From contig NZ_BAHC01000135.1 in NCBI RefSeq assembly GCF_000298195.1, positions 1 through 64,000 of the forward strand: DNA of 64,000 bases, read 5' to 3'. This document shows, one piece after another, positions 53,079-62,261 of this stretch. The notes beneath the pieces are model-generated. The model had not been told where the DNA came from. It saw only the letters and a list, made by a program, of their open reading frames with translations, and searched no databases. The stretch is from Gordonia rhizosphera NBRC 16068 (GTDB lineage Bacteria > Actinomycetota > Actinomycetes > Mycobacteriales > Mycobacteriaceae). Position 1 is the stretch's first letter. Each line of letters opens with the position of its first letter. Position numbers and translations under genes: made by a program.

Positions 53079-54512
53079 ATGCTCGACGGCACCGCCCTCA
53101 ATACGCCGGCGATGGGCCGCGCCCGCCGGGATCTGTCGATCCTCGCGGGCACCCCGGTCGCGCCGCCGTTCCTGATCCGGATCGCCGACGACGCCCCCGC
53201 ACTGAGCGCGTACCGCGCGTTGCGGCACCACGAGTTCGTCGAGAGGCAGGACCTGTTCGACGGCACCGACCACGACGACGCCGACGACGACCCGCGCACC
53301 GTCGTCCTCGTCGCCACCGCCCCCGACGGCACGGTGATCGGCGGTGTTCGGCTGGCCGCGAACTGCGCCGACGACATCGGCTGGTGGTCGGGGAGCCGGC
53401 TCGTCGTCGCCGACGTCGCCCACGCCACCGGCATCGGCGCCGCCCTGGTCCGCGCCGCCTGCGCACACGTCGAATCCGCCGGGGTTCTGCGCTTCGACGC
53501 CACCGTGCAGGACCGGCACGCACCGATGTTCCTCGGTCTGGGTTGGCAGGACCGCGGTGCCGGTCCGACCATCCGAGGCCGTGCGCACCGTCGGATGTTG
53601 TGGCCGATCCACCAGATCCAGCGCACCGCGGATGCCACCAAGGCGCTGCTCGCCGAGGTCCTCGCACCCCTGGGAGCACAACCAGGTGGATTGGGCCCCA
53701 GCGGATTCCGCGGCGACGACGGTGCGCCGGTACCCGAATCCGACATCATCGCTGCCTGCGACGCCATCATCCCGTCGATGGTGGAACGCGACCCCGAATG
53801 GGCCGGCTGGTGTTCGATCCTGGTCAACATGAACGACCTGAGCGCGATGGGCGCCCGGCCACTCGGTTTCCTCGACGCGGTGGGCGCTCCGACCCGCTCG
53901 CAGCTGACCCGAATCGTCCGCGGCATCTCGGCGGCCGCGCAGGCCTGGCGGACCCCGGTCCTCGGCGGCCACACCCAGGTGGGCGTGCCGTCGGCGTTGT
54001 CGGTCACCGCACTGGGCCGCACCGAGAAACCCATCGCCGCCGGGGCCGGGCGCGTCGGCGACACCGTGTCCCTGATCGCCGACCTCGGCGGAGGATGGCG
54101 ACCCGGCTATCACGGCCGCCAGTGGGACTCCACCAGCAGCCGATCGGCCGACGAACTCACGCGGATGGCCGCACTGCCGGCCGAGCTACGGCCCGCCGCC
54201 GCCAAGGACGTGAGCATGGCCGGTATCGCCGGCACCCTCGGCATGCTCGCCGAGGCGTCGGGCACCGGCGCGGAACTCGACGTCACCGCCATCCCGCGAC
54301 CGGTCGACGCGGCAATGGGTAGCTGGCTCACATGTTTTCCCGGCTACGCCATGCTGATGGCCGACCGCCGGCCGATCCCGCCAGGTCCCGCCCCCACCGC
54401 CGGCGCCGCGTGCGGGCGGCTCACCACCGAACCCGGGGTGCGGCTGCGCTGGCCCGACGGTGAGGTCACCACCGCGGTCGCCTCCACCGTCACCGGTCTG
54501 GGAGCCGCATGA
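53079..54512 (+). CDS. MSMEG_0567/Sll0787-family GNAT-AIR synthase fusion
   Basis: 477 residues in two domains. Residues 20-180 are a GNAT-like acetyltransferase (IRIADDAPALSAYRALRHHEFV, GGVRLAANCADDI, ATGIGAALVRAACAHV). Residues 190-470 are an AIR synthase/selenophosphate synthetase-like ATP-binding domain (VNMNDLSAMGARPLGFLDA near 248, LGGHTQVGVPSALSVTALG near 295, SMAGIAGTLGMLAEASG near 378). This fusion is specific to Nit1C clusters. It suggests ATP-dependent activation of an intermediate, but no function is proven. It starts one base after the radical SAM stop. Confidence 0.93.
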   Translation: MLDGTALNTPAMGRARRDLSILAGTPVAPPFLIRIADDAPALSAYRALRHHEFVERQDLFDGTDHDDADDDPRTVVLVATAPDGTVIGGVRLAANCADDIGWWSGSRLVVADVAHATGIGAALVRAACAHVESAGVLRFDATVQDRHAPMFLGLGWQDRGAGPTIRGRAHRRMLWPIHQIQRTADATKALLAEVLAPLGAQPGGLGPSGFRGDDGAPVPESDIIAACDAIIPSMVERDPEWAGWCSILVNMNDLSAMGARPLGFLDAVGAPTRSQLTRIVRGISAAAQAWRTPVLGGHTQVGVPSALSVTALGRTEKPIAAGAGRVGDTVSLIADLGGGWRPGYHGRQWDSTSSRSADELTRMAALPAELRPAAAKDVSMAGIAGTLGMLAEASGTGAELDVTAIPRPVDAAMGSWLTCFPGYAMLMADRRPIPPGPAPTAGAACGRLTTEPGVRLRWPDGEVTTAVASTVTGLGAA

Positions 54513-54542
54513 CGCCACCGCACACCAGGCGTGGGCCGCGTA

Positions 54543-54612
54543 CTGAAGATGGCCCCGTGAGGACGCTCCGAGGGGATATCCCCTCGGACCGCACCCACGG
54601 GGCCATTTTCAG
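54543..54612. other. Nested palindromic hairpin inside the Nit1C cluster
   Basis: Outer arms CTGAAGATGGCCCCGTG (54543-54559) and its complement (54596-54612, one G-T wobble) enclose a perfect 22-bp palindrome centred on GATATC (54567-54588). It lies in the 135-bp gap before the second nitrilase-like gene. It may act as terminator, attenuator or mRNA processing site, or be a small palindromic repeat. Confidence 0.7.
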
Positions 54613-54647
54613 TCAGCCCCCCACCCCCGTCAGTAGAGTGCAGTGAC

Positions 54648-55496
54648 ATGACCACGGTCACGCTCGGGGCACTCGCGGCCCATTTCGGACGGGACGTGGA
54701 GCGCGGTCTGTCCAAGGCGCTCGGCATCATCGAGGCCGCCAGGCGCGACGGCGTCGAACTGCTGGTGTTCCCCGACGCCTCGATCGGCGGTTACATCGGC
54801 GACCTGCGCGCCCCGGACCCCGACGAGCTGCCGCCGCCGCTGGATCCTCACGGCCCCGAGCTGGCCGCCATCGCCGCGGCCGCCGGCGACATGACGGTCT
54901 GCATCGGCTACACCGAGGCCGCCGACGACAAGCGGTACAACGCCGCGGTCTGCCTATCCGGCGACGGCATCCTCGGCACCCACCGCAAGGTCCACCAACC
55001 CGCCGGTGAGGGCCTCGCCTATGCCGCCGGTAATGCGTTCCGCGCCTTCGACACCCCCGTCGGCCGCATCGGCATGCTCATCGACTACGACAAGACCTTC
55101 CCCGAATCCGCCCGCACGCTCGCCCTCGATGGCGCGCGGATTATTGCGGCCCTGTCCGCGTGGCCGGCCAGCGTCACCGACCGCGCCGCCCGACTGCCCG
55201 CCGACCGGCAGTCGCGGCTGTTCGATCTCTACGACTGCGCCCGCGCCGCAGAGAATCAGGTGTTCGTGGTGTCGTCGAACCTCACCGGCGTCACCGGGTC
55301 GCTGCGCTTCCTCGGGCAGGCCAAGGTGGTCAGCCCCGGCGGCGAGATCCTCGCCACCACCCGCTCCAAGGGCGGCATGGCCACCGTCACCGTCGACGTC
55401 GACGCTGAGATCGCACGCGCTCGAAGGGTTCTCGACCATCTCGCCGAACTGCGCCCGGATGCCTACCACGCCGAACAGACCGTGCCGAAAGGGTGA
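54648..55496 (+). CDS. Nitrilase-fold protein lacking the catalytic Cys (probable pseudoenzyme)
   Basis: 282 residues of carbon-nitrogen hydrolase fold, clearly related to the cluster nitrilase over its full length. The catalytic residues differ: Glu is replaced by Asp43 (FPDASIGGY), Lys114 is kept (HRKVHQP), and the nucleophile Cys is replaced by Asp146 (GMLIDYDKTFPESARTLAL). The rest of the fold is well conserved (VGRIGMLIDYDK, AALSAWPAS, NQVFVVSSN). Without the Cys thiol it cannot form the usual thioimidate, so it is probably a non-catalytic partner of the true nitrilase or uses another chemistry. It restarts the cluster after a strong hairpin. Confidence 0.88.
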   Translation: MTTVTLGALAAHFGRDVERGLSKALGIIEAARRDGVELLVFPDASIGGYIGDLRAPDPDELPPPLDPHGPELAAIAAAAGDMTVCIGYTEAADDKRYNAAVCLSGDGILGTHRKVHQPAGEGLAYAAGNAFRAFDTPVGRIGMLIDYDKTFPESARTLALDGARIIAALSAWPASVTDRAARLPADRQSRLFDLYDCARAAENQVFVVSSNLTGVTGSLRFLGQAKVVSPGGEILATTRSKGGMATVTVDVDAEIARARRVLDHLAELRPDAYHAEQTVPKG

Positions 55497-55500
55497 GAGC

Positions 55501-56595
55501 ATGCGTATCGCCCTGTTGACGTACTCCACCAAACCCCGCGGCGGTGTCGTGCACACCCTCAACCTCGCCGAGGCGCTGAGCAGACTCGGCGCCGACGTCA
55601 CCGTGTGGAGCCTCGCCCGCGGCGGCGACGACGGGTTCTTCCGCACCGTCGATCCTGCTGTGACCCAACGACTCATCCCATTCGCCGACGTCGACGACGA
55701 GACCATCACCGAACGCATCATCCGCTCCATCGACACCCTGCGCGCCGGGTTCACCCCCGACAACTACGACATCGTGCACGCCCAGGACTGCATCAGCGCC
55801 AACGCCGTTGGCACCTGCATCCGCACCATCCACCACCTCGATGCGTTCACCACCCCGATCCTGGTGGAGTGCCACGAGAAGGCCGTCGTCAATCCCTATG
55901 CGCGGATCTGTGTGTCACGCGCCGTCGCCGACGAGGTGCACGCGGGCTGGGGACTGACACCGGCAGTCATCCCCAACGGGGTCGACTATCAACGCTTCGC
56001 CGACGCCGCGGAGAGCCCCGACGCCGACGCCGCACGGCAGGAGTGGCGGGATCGGCTGGGGCGTTACATTCTTGCGGTCGGTGGCATCGAACCCCGCAAG
56101 GGCAGCATCGACCTCCTCAAGGCGTATGCGTTTGTGCGGCAGACTGATCCGGACCTCAAGCTGGTGTTCGCGGGCGGTGAGACCCTGTTCGACTATCGGG
56201 ACTACCGTACCGAATTCGAGCGCCGCCAGGCCGAACTCGGCGTCGAACCGATCGTCCTCGGCGCCGTCGACGACGACATGCTCCCCGCCCTGGTCGCCGC
56301 GGCCGAGGTGTTCGCGTTCCCCTCCACCAAGGAGGGATTCGGGCTCGCCGCGATGGAAGCGCTGGCCGCCGGACGGCCCGTCGTCGCCCGCGAGCTGCCC
56401 ATCCTGCGCGAGGTGTTCGGCAACACCGTCACCTACGCCGCCGACGTACCCGCCCTCGCCGCGCAACTGCTCGCCGCCCGCACCCCCGACCCGACACGCC
56501 GCGACGACGGCCGCGCCCTGGCCCGCTCGCTCACCTGGGACGCCGCTGCCCGCGCGCACCTGGACTTCTACCGCATCCACCCGCTGCCCCGGTGA
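55501..56595 (+). CDS. MSMEG_0565-family glycosyltransferase (GT4-like)
   Basis: 364 residues from ATG 55501, four bases after the previous stop. RIALLTYSTKPRGGVVHTLNLAEAL at the start and, in the donor domain, LAVGGIEPRKGSIDLLKAY near 187, VFAFPSTKEGFGLAAMEALAAGRPVVA near 275 mark a GT-B, GT4-like retaining glycosyltransferase. This is the family regularly found at the end of Nit1C clusters. It presumably adds a sugar to the product of the cluster, hinting at a glycosylated nitrile- or nitrogen-containing metabolite. That is inference. Confidence 0.92.
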   Translation: MRIALLTYSTKPRGGVVHTLNLAEALSRLGADVTVWSLARGGDDGFFRTVDPAVTQRLIPFADVDDETITERIIRSIDTLRAGFTPDNYDIVHAQDCISANAVGTCIRTIHHLDAFTTPILVECHEKAVVNPYARICVSRAVADEVHAGWGLTPAVIPNGVDYQRFADAAESPDADAARQEWRDRLGRYILAVGGIEPRKGSIDLLKAYAFVRQTDPDLKLVFAGGETLFDYRDYRTEFERRQAELGVEPIVLGAVDDDMLPALVAAAEVFAFPSTKEGFGLAAMEALAAGRPVVARELPILREVFGNTVTYAADVPALAAQLLAARTPDPTRRDDGRALARSLTWDAAARAHLDFYRIHPLPR

Positions 56596-56614
56596 GCGGC
56601 CGCACCGGTCGCGC

Positions 56615-56701
56615 CAAACGCGCACCCGTTCGGTTCACGCGCACCCGTCACGTTCACGCGATTGTCGCGACGTGCGCGTGAACGAACCGGGTGCGCGTTT
56701 G
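56615..56701. repeat. Extragenic palindrome right of the Nit1C cluster
   Basis: CAAACGCGCACCCGTTCGGT... (56615-56644) and its near-complement (56672-56701) form 30-bp arms around a 27-base loop, 20 bases after the glycosyltransferase stop. The element closely matches the one at 48659-48725. It likely works as a bidirectional terminator between the convergent genes. Confidence 0.65.
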
Positions 56702-56726
56702 CGTGCCGGCGCTGCCGACCCCGCGT

Positions 56727-57917
56727 TCACCCCTGCTCGACCAGCACCGGCACCAGTTGCTCCGCCGCGGTCCACGCACCGTGATGGCCCAACATCTCGG
56801 TCTCCAGTTGAGGTTCAGACAGCGTGCGGGTGAGGATCGCCGCCCCGCGCGCCACGGCCACCACATCGCCGATCCGTTCCGCGACCACATCGGTGACCTC
56901 GGGGCCGAACCACTGTTCGTCGAGCACCTGCTCGCGTGGCGCCACATGCGCATCGTCGTCGAGGATGGCGCGCCACGCCTGTAGCACGTCGTCGCGCGCC
57001 CCGGGCCGCGTGTACACTTCACGGGCCCTCATCTCCCCGGCGACCGCCTGGACACCGGTGAGCATCCCGTCGATGGTGTCGATGTCAAACCGCATGTCCG
57101 CCTGGATCATTCCGTGATCCCCGGTCACCACGAGCGCGGCATGTTGTGGTAGGTCGGTGATCAGATCGGCGACGAGTTGGTCGGCCAATTGCAGCGTCTG
57201 GAGCCACGGCTCCGAACCCGGGCCGGCCAGATGACCGGTCAGGTCGAGGTCGGGCCAGTAGGCGTAGACGAAACGGTGCCGGCGGGTGCGCGGCGCCAGC
57301 ACCTCGGTGACCCCGTTGACGACCTCGCGCGGGGTCGTCGCGCCGATGTAGAGCCCCTTCGCCTGGAACGCGGCTCGGCTGAATCCCGAACCGCGATATG
57401 CCGCCGGCATCACATACGCGATCTCCACTCCGCGCGAGTCCATCGCCGCGAGCGTGCCCCCGATCGGCTGAATATCCTCGGGCACATACGTTTCCAGCGC
57501 TGACGCACCGTCTGAGCGGTCCAGGGTCCACCGCAAGGCGTTGAGGGTGTGGGGATCGGGACCCTCGGTCGCGGTGCGGTCGGTGCGGAACGAGTACCCG
57601 ATGATCCCGTGGGCACCGCAGTGTGTGCCCGCCATCAGGCTGGTGATGCTGGTCGCGGTGGTGGCCGGGAACCCGGCGCGGATCGGCGCCGTCCGCATCG
57701 AGGCCAGGGTCGGGGCGAAGGCGGCGTGTGCGTCGAGGAGATCGGCTCCGAGCCCGTCGATCAGCAGCAGGACCACGTCCTTGTCCGGCGGGATCGGCAC
57801 CGTCGGAGAACGATGACCCTCCAGGGCGCGGTCGATCGCGGGCAGGACATCGGCGAGGGTGGCATACGAGCCCCACTGGCGGGGGTGGAGTTCGGCCGAC
57901 GATGGACTCACAGACAT
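56727..57917 (-). CDS. Alkaline phosphatase-superfamily phosphodiesterase (nucleotide pyrophosphatase-like)
   Basis: 396 residues from ATG 57917; ATG 57932 would add five. Metal-binding and nucleophile motifs of the NPP/AP branch: LLLIDGLGADLLDAHA near 52 (first Asp), FPATTATSITSLMAGTHCGAHGI near 86 with the nucleophile Thr, VYAYWPDLDLTGHLAGPGS near 210 (Asp and His), VVTGDHGMI near 250 (Asp-His) and MLGHHGAW near 377 (His). It cleaves phosphodiester or pyrophosphate bonds, often of nucleotide sugars or lipids. No signal peptide is seen. It is divergent from the helicase gene. Confidence 0.88.
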   Translation of the reverse strand: MSVSPSSAELHPRQWGSYATLADVLPAIDRALEGHRSPTVPIPPDKDVVLLLIDGLGADLLDAHAAFAPTLASMRTAPIRAGFPATTATSITSLMAGTHCGAHGIIGYSFRTDRTATEGPDPHTLNALRWTLDRSDGASALETYVPEDIQPIGGTLAAMDSRGVEIAYVMPAAYRGSGFSRAAFQAKGLYIGATTPREVVNGVTEVLAPRTRRHRFVYAYWPDLDLTGHLAGPGSEPWLQTLQLADQLVADLITDLPQHAALVVTGDHGMIQADMRFDIDTIDGMLTGVQAVAGEMRAREVYTRPGARDDVLQAWRAILDDDAHVAPREQVLDEQWFGPEVTDVVAERIGDVVAVARGAAILTRTLSEPQLETEMLGHHGAWTAAEQLVPVLVEQG

Positions 57918-57991
57918 CCAGGTTAGCCGCAATCTGTGGACAACATCGCGTCGTTCCCGATGCTCGGGTATGAAGCCCTTAGCCTGGGAAC

Positions 57992-60900
57992 ATGGCTCAA
58001 TACCAGCCGCTCGATCTGATCGAGGACGACCTTGTCGGCGACTTCGACCGAGGAACCCTCTCGCGCGGCTCCGCGTACGCCGCCGAGGGCCGGGTCATCG
58101 GCATGTCGTGGTCGGAGGACGAACTGACCCTCGCCGGGGTCTGCCGCGGATCGGGCCGGCACATCTATCAGACCACCGCCAGCTTCGCGGCGCGCGGCCG
58201 GACGCGGGAGCTGCTTGGTTCGGATTGCAGCTGTCCGGTCGGCGAGATGTGCAAACACGGGGCGGCATTGCTGCTGGCCGCAGGCGACTACTTCACCGAC
58301 ACCTACGCCGACGACGACAGCTACGACGACGATGACGGTTACTACGACGACGATTACTACGACGGCGACGAGGTCGACTACAACGAGGACTACGGCGGAC
58401 CCACGAGGCCGTTGTCGATCGCGTCGGTCACCCGGCTCCCCACCCCGTGGCGCACCGCCCTGGGAGCGTTCGTCACACCGGAACCCACTCCCACCGCCGC
58501 GCCGGCGCCCATCGGCATCATGGTCGAACTGCCCGAACCCGCCTACCACTCCATACCGCCGTCCCCGGTGTTGCGGCTGGTCACACGTGGGAAACGCGAC
58601 AACTGGGTACGGACCGGCATCAGTTGGCGCGGCATCGAGCAACTGTCGCATTTCGGCTCCACCTTCGACCCGGGCAGGTTCGACCCCGGCCACCTCGAGG
58701 CCGTCAAGGGGATCGTGCGCGTCGCCCGCGACACCGGCAGCAGCATCCATTCCGACACCCTGCCGCTGGCGGCGGGCCCGCCCGACATCTGGACCTGGTT
58801 GGCCGCGGCCCGCGACGCCGGCGTCGCTCTGCTCGCGCACCAGTCGACCGGAGCCACCTCCGTCGACCTCTTCGACGGTTCCCGCATGGCGTTTCACATC
58901 ACCCGCGCCGAACAGGGCGCACTCGTCACGCCGACCATCCAGGTCGACCACGACGAGTGGCAACACACCCCCGTCGGGCTGATCGGTTACCGCAACCCGC
59001 ACGGCGCCTACTCCGTGTCCGGTGACCTGCTGCTGATGGGGCCGTTCGAGGGGCCGCCGAACCACAACGCCTTCGTGGACCTCGTCTCGAGCGGCGGTGT
59101 GCTCGTCCCCGATGAGGACCTCGACGAGTTCGCCGCCGAAATGTTACCGTCGCTGACCGCATCCGCCCCGGTCGCCATCGCCGACGACGCCATCCCCACC
59201 CCGACGATCGAGGGACCCGCGCCGCTGCTCACCGTGCGGATGACCGACGACGGGTCGCAGGTGTCGTGGACCATCCGCTACCTCATCAACGGCCGACGCC
59301 GGATCTTCAAGGAGCACGAAGCCGTAGGCGCCAGCCGTATTCGCGACGCCGCCGCAGAGGAGCAGGTCTGGAAGGCGGCTCGGCCGGCGATGGAACTCAT
59401 CGCCCGCCGGTGCTCACGCTGGCAGGAGCAGGCCACCCGATACGTCAACCAGTATCACCGCGTGGGCATCCCGATCGACAACGACATCGACGCCGTCATC
59501 GCCGACGACACCACCGACGCTGTGAGCCGCGCCGGTATCGAGCTGCTGCGCAAGACCTTCACCTTCTCCCTCGTCGACACCGCGGTCCTGCTCGGTGAAC
59601 TCCTGCCCGAACTCGGCAGCGACATCGACGTCGAGATCGTCGGCGACCGCCTCGATTTCCGGCCCGCACAGCAGGATCCGCAGATCTCCTTCGACGAGGA
59701 GGGAGATACCGGCAACGACTGGTTCAACCTGCACATCACCGTCGACGTCGACGGCCATCGCGTTCCGCTCGGCGAGATCGTCCGCGACATCGCGCTCGGT
59801 GCCACCCACCTGCTGTTGCCCGACGGCACCTACTTCTCCCTCGACACCCCCGAACTGCAGCGACTCGCGCGGATCATCGACGAAGCCAAGGCGCTCGGAG
59901 AACTCGAGAACGGCCTCGTCCGACGCGACACCTACAACGCCACCATGTGGGAGGAACTGCTCAGCCTCGGCGTGGTCGGGGAGCAACTCGCCGACTGGCA
60001 GTCGCGGCTGCAGCGGTTGTCCACGGCCACCATCCCGGCGCCGAGCGGACCGCCCGCCGGGCTGCACGCCGATCTGCGCGACTACCAGGCCGACGGCCTC
60101 GACTGGCTGAGATTCCTGTGGAAGAACAGGATCGGCGGGATCCTCGCCGACGACATGGGCCTCGGCAAGACCGTGCAGGCGCTCGCGCTGATCGCCGAGG
60201 CCGCGGCCGAAACCCCGTCGGGCAGCTTCCTGGTCATCGCGCCGACCAGCGTCGTCGGAAACTGGGTGAGCGAGGCCGAGAAGTTCCTGCCCGGGACGAG
60301 GGCGGTCGCGGTGACCGCCACCGAGTCCAAGAGCGGGGTGAGCTTCGCCGAGACGGTCGGCGACGCCCAGATCGTCGTCACCTCCTACACCCTGCTGCGG
60401 CTCGAGTTCGAGAAGATCAACCAATTCCGTTGGACCGGAGTGATCTTCGACGAGGCGCAGTTCGTGAAGAACCACAACAGCAAGACCCACCAGTGCGCAC
60501 GCCGCGTCGGTGCCGAGATGAAACTCGCGATCACCGGCACGCCGATGGAGAACAACCTGATGGAGCTGTGGTCGCTGCTGTCGCTGACCGCACCCGGACT
60601 GTTCCCGTCGCCGAAGACCTTCGGCGAGTTCTTCCGGCGGCCCATCGAGTCCGGTCAACACCCGGAGCGTCTCGGCCTGCTGCGGCGGCGCATCAAGCCG
60701 GTCATGTTGCGGCGCACCAAGGATCAGGTGGTCTCCGACCTACCGGCCAAGCAGGAGCAGGTGCTCGCACTCGAACTCGCCCCGAAACACGACAAGATCT
60801 ATCAGACGCGCCTCAACCGGGAGCGGCAAAAGGTGCTCGGTCTGCTGGGGGACTGGGACGAGAACCGCTTCGCGATCTTCCGGTCGCTGACGATGCTGCG

Positions 60901-61471
60901 GCAGCTCAGCCTGCACGCCGGCCTGGTCGACGAGGAGCACCGCGCGGTCGCGTCGGCCAAGGTCGACCATCTCGCCGAGCAACTCCCGGAACTCATCGCC
61001 GAGGGGCATGCATCGCTGGTGTTCAGCCAGTTCACCGGATTCCTCGGGTTGATCCGGGAACGCCTCGAGGACATGGGTATCGCCTACAGCTATCTCGACG
61101 GCTCGATGAATGCCAAGCAACGTGCGGCGGCGATCGAGGAGTTCACCGGTGGGTCGTCGAAGGTGTTCCTGATCAGCCTCAAGGCCGGCGGATTCGGGTT
61201 GAATCTCACCGAGGCCGATTACTGCTTCGTCTGCGACCCGTGGTGGAATCCGGCCGCCGAAGCGCAGGCGGTTGACCGTGCTCACCGCATCGGCCAGACC
61301 CGACCGGTGACCGTGTACCGGCTGGTGTCCGCGGGCACCATCGAGGAGAAGGTCGTTGCGCTGCAGGACAAGAAGCGCGCGCTGTTCGACGCCGTCATCG
61401 ACGACGGCGATTTGTTCGGCACCGTGATCAGTCCCGACGACATCCGCGAACTCATCGGCGACGGTGATTAA
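57992..61471 (+). CDS. SWIM zinc-finger SNF2-family helicase/ATPase
   Basis: 1159 residues. N-terminal SWIM finger CSCPVGEMCKH near 81-91; then a very acidic Asp/Tyr-rich stretch (SYDDDDGYYDDDYYDGDEVD) near 110-130; a central region of about 450 residues (probable SNF2-associated domain); and the SNF2 ATPase: GILADDMGLGKTVQALAL near 712 (Walker A), FDEAQFVKN near 818 (Walker B DEAQ), ITGTPMENN near 846, then the C-terminal motor with VFSQFTGFLGL near 1010, ISLKAGGFGLNLTEADY near 1060 and AVDRAHRIGQTRPVTVYRL near 1092. It remodels or translocates on DNA, probably in repair or transcription. Chromosomal housekeeping-type gene. Confidence 0.93.
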   Translation: MAQYQPLDLIEDDLVGDFDRGTLSRGSAYAAEGRVIGMSWSEDELTLAGVCRGSGRHIYQTTASFAARGRTRELLGSDCSCPVGEMCKHGAALLLAAGDYFTDTYADDDSYDDDDGYYDDDYYDGDEVDYNEDYGGPTRPLSIASVTRLPTPWRTALGAFVTPEPTPTAAPAPIGIMVELPEPAYHSIPPSPVLRLVTRGKRDNWVRTGISWRGIEQLSHFGSTFDPGRFDPGHLEAVKGIVRVARDTGSSIHSDTLPLAAGPPDIWTWLAAARDAGVALLAHQSTGATSVDLFDGSRMAFHITRAEQGALVTPTIQVDHDEWQHTPVGLIGYRNPHGAYSVSGDLLLMGPFEGPPNHNAFVDLVSSGGVLVPDEDLDEFAAEMLPSLTASAPVAIADDAIPTPTIEGPAPLLTVRMTDDGSQVSWTIRYLINGRRRIFKEHEAVGASRIRDAAAEEQVWKAARPAMELIARRCSRWQEQATRYVNQYHRVGIPIDNDIDAVIADDTTDAVSRAGIELLRKTFTFSLVDTAVLLGELLPELGSDIDVEIVGDRLDFRPAQQDPQISFDEEGDTGNDWFNLHITVDVDGHRVPLGEIVRDIALGATHLLLPDGTYFSLDTPELQRLARIIDEAKALGELENGLVRRDTYNATMWEELLSLGVVGEQLADWQSRLQRLSTATIPAPSGPPAGLHADLRDYQADGLDWLRFLWKNRIGGILADDMGLGKTVQALALIAEAAAETPSGSFLVIAPTSVVGNWVSEAEKFLPGTRAVAVTATESKSGVSFAETVGDAQIVVTSYTLLRLEFEKINQFRWTGVIFDEAQFVKNHNSKTHQCARRVGAEMKLAITGTPMENNLMELWSLLSLTAPGLFPSPKTFGEFFRRPIESGQHPERLGLLRRRIKPVMLRRTKDQVVSDLPAKQEQVLALELAPKHDKIYQTRLNRERQKVLGLLGDWDENRFAIFRSLTMLRQLSLHAGLVDEEHRAVASAKVDHLAEQLPELIAEGHASLVFSQFTGFLGLIRERLEDMGIAYSYLDGSMNAKQRAAAIEEFTGGSSKVFLISLKAGGFGLNLTEADYCFVCDPWWNPAAEAQAVDRAHRIGQTRPVTVYRLVSAGTIEEKVVALQDKKRALFDAVIDDGDLFGTVISPDDIRELIGDGD

Positions 61472-61524
61472 GCGTCGAACGGTTCCACGGTCACGAATCC
61501 CGTCGAATTCGTCTTCGGATCGAA

Positions 61525-62004
61525 TCAGTCGGCGAGTGGCCGCATGTGTTCGACAACCTGTTCCCAGGTCTCGAAGCCTTCCTGACCGAAGTGGATGTGG
61601 GCGCCCTCGAACTCGTCGACGCCGCGTCCGGTGCGGTCGTCGATGATGAAGGCGCCCGAGTTGAGGTTCTTGTGGTGCGACAGAATCAGCCGTTTGTAGG
61701 CGGGTGAGCCCTCCTCGGAGCCGAGGTACTTCTTGACCCAGAGCAGCTTGTCCACCCATGCCGTGGGGTTGTCCCAGGGGGCGGTGGACAGGATGTAGGT
61801 GTCGAAGAGTCCGGCGAGTTCGCGGTAGGCCTCGACCGCGCCGGGGTTCGGATCCATCAGCAGGAAGATGCCGGGCGCGTCGTCGTAGTGGCCCTCGTAG
61901 TTGGCCTGCAACTCGGGTGCTAAACGGTCGATCCCGGACTGGAAGTCGACGAGTGTGTTGTCCATGTCGACGTAGAGAACCTTCTTCTTCGGTTCGTCGG
62001 TCAC
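61525..62004 (-). CDS. 5'(3')-deoxyribonucleotidase-like HAD hydrolase
   Basis: 159 residues. The HAD nucleophile motif is VLYVDMDNTLVDF near 9-21 (DxDxT), motif II is in YILSTAPWDNP near 70, motif III Lys in YKRLILSHHKNL near 103 and motif IV in AFIIDDRTGRGVDEF near 117. The length and the TAPW/IDDR motifs match the NT5C-type nucleotidases, which dephosphorylate nucleoside monophosphates. Single-gene unit convergent with the helicase gene. Confidence 0.92.
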   Translation of the reverse strand: MTDEPKKKVLYVDMDNTLVDFQSGIDRLAPELQANYEGHYDDAPGIFLLMDPNPGAVEAYRELAGLFDTYILSTAPWDNPTAWVDKLLWVKKYLGSEEGSPAYKRLILSHHKNLNSGAFIIDDRTGRGVDEFEGAHIHFGQEGFETWEQVVEHMRPLAD

Positions 62005-62261
62005 CGGTTCTTCCTCCTGGTTTCACGTGGAACGGCCGTGCCAGAAGTCTCTCACGTGGCCGTTCTGTGGCGACGGCCTCCATGCCCTGCGGTACGGAGT
62101 GTCGCGGCAAATGCATCTGACCAGATGACGCGTTGGTATCGGCGGGTGACAGCATCCTCGCAGCGACGGTCGATCGTCCGCCAAGGATGGGGAGTCATTG
62201 TTGTTCGTGTCAGAGAGATTCCGGCTCCTCCGGAATGACCTCGAGTGAAGGAGATTGCACC

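Noticed and set aside
57085-57876. 263-residue minus-strand frame inside the phosphodiesterase gene
   Set aside because: It is an out-of-frame shadow on the same strand; the frame with metal-binding motifs spans the whole region.
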